From Elusimicrobiota bacterium (lineage in GTDB: Bacteria > Elusimicrobiota > Elusimicrobia > 2-01-FULL-59-12 > JACPXA01): DNA of 6,181 nt. Positions within the stretch are counted from its first letter, which is position 1, and each line of letters begins with the position of its first letter. The stretch lies in contig JACPXA010000128.1 of NCBI GenBank assembly GCA_016196785.1, positions 1-6,181 on the forward strand. Reading direction: 5' to 3'. Below, piece after piece: positions 1-5,175 of this stretch. A model generated the notes under the pieces. The model did not search any database. It was not told the DNA's origin and saw only the letters and a program-made list of their open reading frames with translations. The translations under genes were made by a program, and so were the position numbers.

Positions 1-2
1 AA

Positions 3-1691
3 CAGCCGCCGGTTCGCCATGAAAGCCATACTCGGACACGCTCCTAGAACCTGACGCAGCATCGCTCGGGCGGCGTCCAACACCTCGTCGGTGGAAATCC
101 CCCGCATACACTGGAAATGGCCCTCGGGACAGCGGGGCCCGCCGTGCAGGCTGCAGGGCCGACAGGGGAGCTCCCGCTCAATGACCTGATGGGTCTCACC
201 GTACGGGGCAAAGCCTAATTCTTGCGTGGTAGGACCGAACAGCGCAATCGTTGGCACACCGGTCGCCACTGCAACGTGCATCGCCCCGGAATCATTGGAG
301 AGGAAGAGCCGGCAGCGGGCGGTCAAGGCAATAAGCTGCCCCAAGGAGGTCTGGCCTGCAAGATCAATGCAGGGATAGTGCATCGCCCGTTTGACGCTTT
401 GGACGACTGGACGGTCAGCCGCAGAACCGAACAAGAGGATCCTCGCTTGAAATTCGCGCACCAGGCTGTCGGCTACCGCCGCAAACCGCTCCGGCAACCA
501 CCGTTTGGTGGCCCACAGCGATCCAGGCGCGATCCCGACTAAGAGTTCCTCGGCCCTCACCCCCTGCTGCTCCAACAATTCTCCCGCCGTGGCATGCGCT
601 GATGGTCCAACTGTCACCTGGGGAGACGATGGACGATTCAGTCCTCGGAAAGCCCGGACCCCCAATGGTTCCAATAACCGAAGATTGCGATGGATATCGT
701 GTTCTCCCCAGAGGAAGGGGACCCGGTCGGTATACCACCACCGTCCTGGACTCGTTTCAAAACCAATCCGCCGTGGGACTCCAGCCAGCCGTACGAGCAG
801 CGCACTTCGAACCGATCGGTGGGGAAGGAGCGCCACATCACAGTGGAGTCGGCGCAGGCGGCGGACCATCTGCCAAAACCCTAGGAGCCCTTTAGCCCCC
901 TGCCTGCCCTGAGCGGAGCCTGCCCTGAGCCTGTCGAATGGGTCGAAGGGCCCACGCCCAGTTCCACGACCCCGTTTGTCGTCTATGACCAACGCGGTCA
1001 CCCCATGCGCCCCGCGGAAGACCGCAGCGGTTTCCGGGGTACAGGAGACAATGATGACTGCACTGGGAAAACCTTCCTTCACTGCCCTGACCAACGGCGT
1101 CGTCAACACCGCATCACCCAAAAACGCCGTCTGCACAATCAACACCCGCTTGGGGAACAGTCGGGGACAGACGGGGGCAAGGGTGAACGTCCCTGAACCG
1201 ACAGGCCCGCCCCCGGCTGGCCCTCGCCCTATCAGGTCTGGCGGGTAGCGGCGGGGGGACAGACCCAGTGAACGAAGGACGTCGAGGTAGCGATCCACGG
1301 TGTGCCGGGTCAGCACCGGTGGCCGCCGTTTCCACCACACCAACGCCCGCCTCGCCCAACTCGCTTTGCGATAGCGGACCCGCTCGGAGGCGCCCACACC
1401 GAGGCTGATCAGCCATGACCGGGGGGTTCCGTGAAGGTCAATGACGAGATCGAAGTTCCGCCGGCGCAGGGCTTGGAGTTGGCTCCAGGTTCCTCCGCTC
1501 TTCTCCGCCCGTGACCGCCACGGGATGACCTCATCCACTGATGGATCCCCTATCAACACGTCGCTGAACCGTTCTTTGACCAACACGCTGATCTGACAGG
1601 TCGGCCAGGCCTCTTTGAGGTTTCGATAAACGGGGGTGGTCAGGACGATGTCACCCAACGATGACAATCGGATCACCAAAATGCGTTTCAT
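3..1691 (-). CDS. waaF: Fused family 9 glycosyltransferase: extra N-terminal GT9 half plus complete heptosyltransferase II-like enzyme (3' end outside window)
   Basis: Likely transfers heptose from ADP-heptose to the lipopolysaccharide inner core at the cytoplasmic face of the inner membrane. I translated the minus strand from ATG 1691-1689 and found no stop down to base 3, so at least 563 codons are open and the stop lies beyond the left edge. Residues 1-154 are a GT9 N-terminal domain (RLSSLGDIVLTTP at 8-20, DLHG at 85-88, HTVDRY at 130-135). Residues 155-178 are a Gly/Pro-rich linker. Residues 179-563 are a second, near-complete GT9 protein: QTAFLGDAVLTTP 187-199, PHRS 290-293, IAPGSLWATKRW 387-398, SNDSGAMH 465-472, FGPTT 485-489, and cysteines 510, 513, 521 and 528 in the PCRPC...CPEGHFQCM pattern of WaaF-like enzymes. 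Residues 248-262 come from an inserted DNA repeat. The start overlaps the waaA stop (ATGA) and no good ribosome site is seen, so coupling is likely. The GT9 family is certain; heptosyltransferase II specificity is probable. Confidence 0.88.
   Translation of the reverse strand, partial: MKRILVIRLSSLGDIVLTTPVYRNLKEAWPTCQISVLVKERFSDVLIGDPSVDEVIPWRSRAEKSGGTWSQLQALRRRNFDLVIDLHGTPRSWLISLGVGASERVRYRKASWARRALVWWKRRPPVLTRHTVDRYLDVLRSLGLSPRRYPPDLIGRGPAGGGPVGSGTFTLAPVCPRLFPKRVLIVQTAFLGDAVLTTPLVRAVKEGFPSAVIIVSCTPETAAVFRGAHGVTALVIDDKRGRGTGRGPFDPFDRLRAGSAQGRQGAKGLLGFWQMVRRLRRLHCDVALLPHRSVRSALLVRLAGVPRRIGFETSPGRWWYTDRVPFLWGEHDIHRNLRLLEPLGVRAFRGLNRPSSPQVTVGPSAHATAGELLEQQGVRAEELLVGIAPGSLWATKRWLPERFAAVADSLVREFQARILLFGSAADRPVVQSVKRAMHYPCIDLAGQTSLGQLIALTARCRLFLSNDSGAMHVAVATGVPTIALFGPTTQELGFAPYGETHQVIERELPCRPCSLHGGPRCPEGHFQCMRGISTDEVLDAARAMLRQVLGACPSMAFMANRRL
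903..950. repeat. Short dispersed-type repeat inserted in frame within waaF
   Basis: The plus strand holds CCTGCCCTGAGC twice (903-914 and 919-930, 16-base period), followed by GTCGAATGG and GTCGAAGGG (933-941 and 942-950, 9-base period). Read on the minus strand this is the 'CCCTTCGAC...CAGGCTCAGGGCAGG' type of low-complexity repeat that, from memory, is scattered in Nitrospirota, Chloroflexi and related genomes and yields peptides such as PFDRLRAG. Here it encodes PFDPFDRLRAGSAQG (residues 248-262) in the loop after VIDDKRG of the second GT9 domain. The unit is 48 bases long, a multiple of three, so the frame is kept. Genome-wide copy number cannot be seen from this window. Confidence 0.7.
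1158..1229 (-). other. Gly/Pro-rich linker joining the two GT9 parts
   Basis: Residues 155-178 of the fused glycosyltransferase (GRGPAGGGPVGSG, then TFTLAPVCPRL) match no GT9 motif. They lie just after the point where the first copy should enter its nucleotide-sugar-binding C-terminal domain and just before the second copy's first beta strand (KRVLIVQ, from residue 181). The stretch is probably the scar of a gene fusion or internal deletion. No in-frame stop is present, and no Shine-Dalgarno sequence precedes the GTG at 1145-1143 or the TTG at 1142-1140. Confidence 0.6.
1163..1264. repeat. Direct repeat pair GGGGACAGAC bracketing the fusion linker
   Basis: GGGGACAGAC occurs at 1163-1172 and again at 1255-1264 on the plus strand, 92 bases apart, bracketing most of the linker of the fused glycosyltransferase. 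A degenerate third copy (GGGGAACAG) is next to the first at 1152-1160. The copies are read in different frames, so they are not a repeated protein motif. They may mark a past rearrangement or a short dispersed element. A chance 10-base match in GC-rich DNA cannot be excluded. Confidence 0.4.
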
Positions 1692-2995
1692 ACGAAAAGC
1701 CGTTGAAGGAGCACCGTGGTCCGTTCGGCAGCGCCTTGCTGACTGACGATGGCCTGAAACGCTCGTTCCCCCATGGTTTTGGCCAGCGCCGGGTCTGCCA
1801 ACAGGGTTCTGACCCGGTCCAGCAATGCCGCTTGGGTGTTGACCTCCCATGCGCCTTCAGCTCGCTCGAGGAGCTGTGCAGTCTCTCGGAAATTGGCCAT
1901 GTGCGGGCCAAAAAGGACCGGCACCTTGGCGAGCGCTGGTTCAATCACATTCTGCCCACCATGGGGGATCAGGCTTCCTCCGACAAACGCCACTCCGGCC
2001 AGGCGGTACAGCGCGGAGAGTTCCCCCACAGTATCCACGACGACACACCGCACCTGGGCACTGAACCGTCCCCCCTGACTCCGTCGCTGATACGGCAGGG
2101 CGCGCGCCTCAAACGCCTCTATCACCGATGGGAGCGTTTCAAGATGACGAGGGGTCAGCGCTAAGCGACAGTGGGGAAACGAAGCCAGGAGCGCCTGAAA
2201 GGTGTCCAGGATGATCGGTACCTCCTGGGGATGGACGCTGCCAGCTACCCATAGGACATGATCGTCGCTCAAACCCCAGCCGTCAGTTGAGGATCCGCAG
2301 GCGGTCTGGGGGGAAGCCGCGAGCCACGCATCATACTTTAAATTGCCCGTCACATGAACCCGCTCTGGCAGAGCCCCCAAGACACGAATCCGTTCAGCGT
2401 CCGCTGGCTCCCGCATTGCGCAAAGATCCAACCCCTGGAGGACCTGCGGGAACCAGGGAGCGACCCATCGGTACCGCTTGAAGCTCTTCAATGAAATCCG
2501 TCCATTGACAACGGCCACTTTCGCACCGCTGGCTTTGGCCAGACGGATCAAATTGGGCCAGAGTTCGGTTTCCATGAGGAGGACAAGTCGAGGCTCAGCG
2601 GCTGCGAGGAGTCGCCGCACCGCCCAAGGAAAATCCAACGGGGCCACGGTGACCGCATCCCCAATCCCTTGGGTCTCAGCGAGCTGGACCGCCTCTCGTG
2701 TTGCAGCCGAGAAGAGGATCCGAGCGTTCGGGAAGGCATTTCGCAGACGTCCCATAAGCGGTCGAAACGCTAAGGTTTCTCCAACAGAGGCCGCGTGCAC
2801 CCACAGCCAGGGCCGGTGGACGGCGAGCCGGGTCAAGAGAGCGCGGGGAAACCATCCGACCCGGCTGGCCCAGCCAGGCAATCGCTCTTTGAAGAGCCGC
2901 CGTCTCCACCGCCACAGCGCCCATGGTAAGGCGAAGGGCACCGCGACCATGAGTCCACTGGTATAGAGCCGCGTGGCGAGGGCGGCACGCTTCAT
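1688..2995 (-). CDS. waaA: 3-deoxy-D-manno-octulosonic acid (Kdo) transferase
   Basis: Transfers Kdo from CMP-Kdo to the lipid A precursor, the first step of inner-core assembly, as a membrane-associated enzyme at the cytoplasmic face of the inner membrane. The 435 residues match the family's usual 420-440. A hydrophobic N-terminal anchor spans about residues 11-28. WVHAASVGE (65-73) ends in Glu73, which by my alignment corresponds to the catalytic base Glu31 of the Aquifex enzyme. Further family motifs are METELWPN (141-148), TGNLKYD (216-222), AGSVHPQE (251-258), LTPRHLE (280-286), DTVGEL (321-326), GGSLIPHGGQNVIEPA (339-354) and FGPHMANF (362-369). The usual GGHN is GGQN here and the usual STHxGE is SVHPQE, both mild departures. 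The ATG overlaps the upstream acyltransferase stop by ATGA, and its own stop overlaps the next start the same way, so translation is probably coupled on both sides. Whether it adds one or more Kdo residues cannot be told from sequence. Confidence 0.96.
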   Translation of the reverse strand: MKRAALATRLYTSGLMVAVPFALPWALWRWRRRLFKERLPGWASRVGWFPRALLTRLAVHRPWLWVHAASVGETLAFRPLMGRLRNAFPNARILFSAATREAVQLAETQGIGDAVTVAPLDFPWAVRRLLAAAEPRLVLLMETELWPNLIRLAKASGAKVAVVNGRISLKSFKRYRWVAPWFPQVLQGLDLCAMREPADAERIRVLGALPERVHVTGNLKYDAWLAASPQTACGSSTDGWGLSDDHVLWVAGSVHPQEVPIILDTFQALLASFPHCRLALTPRHLETLPSVIEAFEARALPYQRRSQGGRFSAQVRCVVVDTVGELSALYRLAGVAFVGGSLIPHGGQNVIEPALAKVPVLFGPHMANFRETAQLLERAEGAWEVNTQAALLDRVRTLLADPALAKTMGERAFQAIVSQQGAAERTTVLLQRLFV

Positions 2996-3630
2996 CGGCC
3001 GTTTCGAGCCAACTGGTCCGCCTCAGTGGTCACCTGATGCAACGCACGGGCCAACTCTTCACGTTTGGCCTCAAGGGAATCATGGGGGCTGACCATGAGT
3101 GGTTCCCCATAGACCATGGTGATTCGATTAAACGGAAAGGGAACGACGTATTCATCCCACCCCCTCACGATCATCCGCCGTTTCACGCCGTAGGCAATGG
3201 GCACGATTGGGCAACTGGTCTTCTGCGCGAGAAAGAGAATGCCCGGCTGGACGACCCCTTGAGGGCCGCGCGGCCCATCGGGGGTCATGGCGACCCGCTG
3301 GCCTTGGGCGAGGAGCCGTTTCATGGTGACCAGCGCACGGACTCCGCCACGGCTCGAGGATCCCCGGACTACCCTGATCCCAAAGCGCTGAGCGATTCGG
3401 GCAATTTGATCCCCATCCTTACTGAGGGAAATCAGGGTATGAGCCTGATCATGGGCATGCAGATAGGGCATCAGTAATTGGCGGCCGTGCCAAAAGGCAT
3501 AGATAAATCCCCCATAGGATTGTTCCAAGCGCCGCCGAATCTCCTCCCGTATCCGATAAATCGAGGAGGTCTGACCAACCCAGGAGACATACCAATATCC
3601 TAAATTGGAGATAAGGAATGGCCTACCCAT
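2992..3630 (-). CDS. DUF374-type lysophospholipid acyltransferase family protein
   Basis: Predicted membrane-associated acyltransferase of the LPLAT superfamily, DUF374 branch, often found next to waaA and other lipid A genes. The exact acceptor is not established; a lipid A precursor or lysophospholipid is likely. The 212 residues match the usual length of about 210-230. Visible motifs are AFWHGRQLLM (45-54, the catalytic His region), LSKDGD (69-74), VRGSSSRGG (88-96), MTPDGPRGP (115-123) and WDEYVVPFPF (158-167). There is no cleavable signal peptide; residues 5-20 are moderately hydrophobic. ATG 3630-3628 lies 10 bases after the upstream stop and follows a GAGG ribosome site. The gene ends in an ATGA overlap with waaA, which supports a shared job in lipopolysaccharide assembly. 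It differs from the LpxL/LpxM type of lipid A acyltransferase, so I give no symbol. Confidence 0.9.
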   Translation of the reverse strand: MGRPFLISNLGYWYVSWVGQTSSIYRIREEIRRRLEQSYGGFIYAFWHGRQLLMPYLHAHDQAHTLISLSKDGDQIARIAQRFGIRVVRGSSSRGGVRALVTMKRLLAQGQRVAMTPDGPRGPQGVVQPGILFLAQKTSCPIVPIAYGVKRRMIVRGWDEYVVPFPFNRITMVYGEPLMVSPHDSLEAKREELARALHQVTTEADQLARNGR

Positions 3631-3635
3631 GAGAA

Positions 3636-3639
3636 CCTC
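3636..3639 (-). promoter_or_regulatory. Ribosome binding site (GAGG) of the DUF374 gene
   Basis: On the minus strand GAGG precedes ATG 3630 by 5 bases, immediately after the TAG stop of the upstream gene. A stronger GGAGGAAG at 3651-3644 lies 13 bases from the ATG, inside the last codons of the upstream gene, and is probably too distant to be the main site. Confidence 0.5.
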
Positions 3640-3640
3640 G

Positions 3641-4222
3641 CTACTTCCTCCGCCGCTTGGCCAGGGGAAGCCAGGGGATCAAGACCGCTTGGCTATCCAC
3701 CGGTACCAGCCGGTCCGCTTCCCATCTCACCCCGATCCGGTTCGCGCCTAACCGAGCAACGAGGTTAGGAACCGCCTCAGCGTTGGCCGACCGACGCTCG
3801 CTCAACGTGCAATCCTCTCGGGCGGCGTCTTCTGCCAGCAGTCGGGCGATAAACCCCACCGCATGGTCAACCGCCTGCTGACGGAATACCTCCCAAAATG
3901 CCTCGGTGAAGGGGGCTTCCCGAAGGCTCCCTGATTCAACCGACGTCTGCCCGTCGGGCAATGCGTCACCGATGGTGGCGATGATCGTTGAGACCGCGAC
4001 TGCGCCGGGGGCGAGCTGAGGGATCAGTTCAGGGATGAGTTGGTCAGGAGGACAGGTCTCATAGACCGCCGCCGGTAGGAGCGTAAGGTGCTGGCGATCC
4101 AACAACGCCTGAACCTGCTCACCCACATCAACGGGAAGCGGCTGGAGCGATGGGTTGGCACGGAGCGCCCGCACCACCTCGCGCGGGCGGACCTGAATTT
4201 TGAACTTCTTAATTTTTTGCAA
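3641..4222 (-). CDS. Unrecognised soluble protein between secF and the acyltransferase gene
   Basis: 193 residues with a TTG start at 4222-4220. I do not recognise the family with confidence. No signal peptide or membrane segment is visible. The N-terminus is basic (residues 1-21, with VRPREVVRAL at 11-20) and the C-terminus ends in KRRRK. The central part, LTLLPAAVYETCPPD (46-60) then AVAVSTIIATIGDAL (74-88) and a helical AFWEVFRQQAVDHAVGFIARLL (108-129), faintly recalls the layout of the cobalamin-dependent methionine synthase activation domain fold. That is a guess from pattern only. Two cysteines (57, 138) form no known metal motif. TTG is preferred because it is the only usable start between the in-frame secF TGA and the body of the protein, and AAAGGA lies 8 bases upstream. 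The gene sits 36 bases after secF and 10 before the acyltransferase gene, so it is almost surely co-transcribed with them. Confidence 0.75.
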   Translation of the reverse strand: MQKIKKFKIQVRPREVVRALRANPSLQPLPVDVGEQVQALLDRQHLTLLPAAVYETCPPDQLIPELIPQLAPGAVAVSTIIATIGDALPDGQTSVESGSLREAPFTEAFWEVFRQQAVDHAVGFIARLLAEDAAREDCTLSERRSANAEAVPNLVARLGANRIGVRWEADRLVPVDSQAVLIPWLPLAKRRRK

Positions 4223-4230
4223 GGGAACGA

Positions 4231-4236
4231 TCCTTT
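4231..4236 (-). promoter_or_regulatory. Ribosome binding site (AAAGGA) that decides the TTG start
   Basis: AAAGGA on the minus strand lies 8 bases before TTG 4222-4220, normal spacing for a Shine-Dalgarno sequence. No ATG or GTG in that frame exists between the secF stop and this TTG, so the site supports TTG as the true start. Confidence 0.6.
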
Positions 4237-4258
4237 GACCGCCGCCAGGAGGCCCGCT

Positions 4259-5173
4259 TCAAGGGGTTCGTTGTGCACGACGAGCCTTCCATGTCTGCCA
4301 CTCATAGACGAGCGGGCTCGCCACAAAGATCGTGGAGTAGCTGCCCACCACCACCCCATAGAGGAGCGCCAAGGAAAAATCATGAATGACCTCGCCACCC
4401 CAGAAGAACAACGCCAACAGCACGAGAAACACGGTCAGGGAGGTATTGACCGTCCGGGACAGCGTCTCATTGACGCTCAGGTTGATGAGTTCTCCGAGCG
4501 AGACCTTCCGCAGTGTCCGCAGTTTCTCCCGCATCCGATCAAAGATGACAATGGTATCATTGATGGAGTACCCCGCGATGGTCAACAACGCGGCAACCAC
4601 CGTGATGGTGAGCTCCTTATTCAGCAACGAGAAGAGCCCGACCGTCGTAAACACGTCATGGAGTAACGCGACCACACCAGCCACCCCCCAGACGCTCGAG
4701 CGAAATCGAAACCCGACATACACGACGATCCCCACCAGCGACCAGATCACGGCCCAAAAGGCCTGTCGAACCAGGCGCTGCCCCACGACCGGCCCGACAT
4801 ACTCGACACGCTCCACCTGAAAGGGGTTGGCAGGAAAGGCCTCCCGGAGCGCTGAGGGGATCGTTCGAGCGACCACCTCCGGGCTCCCGGCGCCCCCTTG
4901 GCTGCGGATAAGGAAGGCTTTCTGCTTGGGAAAACTCTGGATTTCGACATTTCCACTCCCACGGCGGCGAAGCTCTTCCCGAATCTGGTCTAGCCCGATC
5001 GCCTCTTGGAACGCCAGTTGGATCAAGGTACCGCCCGTAAAATCAATCCCTAGCCGAGGCCCTCGCTTCAGGACCAGCGATACGAGCCCTGCCAGGATTA
5101 AGAGACTGGAGAGCGCAAACGAGAGATACCGCTTGCCGATAAAATCAAACTGGGTCTTCTGCAAGAATTGCAT
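4259..5173 (-). CDS. secF: Protein translocase subunit SecF
   Basis: Inner-membrane partner of SecD; together they use the proton gradient to help pull preproteins through SecYEG on the periplasmic side. The 304 residues match the usual length of about 300-320. Counting from ATG 5173-5171 (protein begins MQFLQKTQFDFIG), TM1 is near residues 17-36, GIDFTGGTLIQL is at 42-53 and a periplasmic domain follows. A helix bundle comes after it with GYSINDTIVIFDRMREKL at about 201-218, the RND-like SecF signature, and an NETLSRTVNTSL segment downstream. Six membrane segments can be placed. A longer reading from GTG 5215 would overlap the secD 3' end and add 14 non-conserved polar residues, so I reject it. 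The ATG is two bases after the secD TAG and has only a weak ribosome site, which points to coupling with secD. Confidence 0.96.
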   Translation of the reverse strand: MQFLQKTQFDFIGKRYLSFALSSLLILAGLVSLVLKRGPRLGIDFTGGTLIQLAFQEAIGLDQIREELRRRGSGNVEIQSFPKQKAFLIRSQGGAGSPEVVARTIPSALREAFPANPFQVERVEYVGPVVGQRLVRQAFWAVIWSLVGIVVYVGFRFRSSVWGVAGVVALLHDVFTTVGLFSLLNKELTITVVAALLTIAGYSINDTIVIFDRMREKLRTLRKVSLGELINLSVNETLSRTVNTSLTVFLVLLALFFWGGEVIHDFSLALLYGVVVGSYSTIFVASPLVYEWQTWKARRAQRTP

Positions 5174-5175
5174 GA

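Noticed and set aside
903..950. CRISPR-like or tandem array
   Set aside because: Only two copies of each unit, very short periods (16 and 9 bases) and no spacers; it fits a low-complexity dispersed repeat instead.
1140..1145. Separate start for the second GT9 enzyme (GTG 1145 or TTG 1142)
   Set aside because: No Shine-Dalgarno sequence precedes either codon and no stop separates it from the upstream domain, so an in-frame fusion is the simpler reading. An internal start cannot be fully excluded.
3..1691. waaF region as a frameshifted or broken pseudogene
   Set aside because: Reading all 563 codons in one frame finds no stop, and GT9 motifs appear in order in that same frame, so no frameshift is needed. 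The oddity is domain architecture, not a broken frame.
1661..2164. Open frame of 167 codons on the plus strand
   Set aside because: Antisense to the conserved C-terminal half of waaA; no recognisable motif, a by-product of GC-rich codon use.
2478..2966. Open frame of 162 codons on the plus strand
   Set aside because: Antisense to waaA motifs that are clearly real (METELWPN, SVGE); composition is Arg/Ala/Thr-rich without structure.
3037..3477. Open frame of 146 codons on the plus strand
   Set aside because: Antisense to the DUF374 acyltransferase motifs; no family resemblance.
4088..4666. Open frame of 192 codons on the plus strand
   Set aside because: It is antisense to secF and the unknown gene, both of which have better coding evidence. 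The protein is rich in Arg, His and Gln, shows no domain, and has no independent context.
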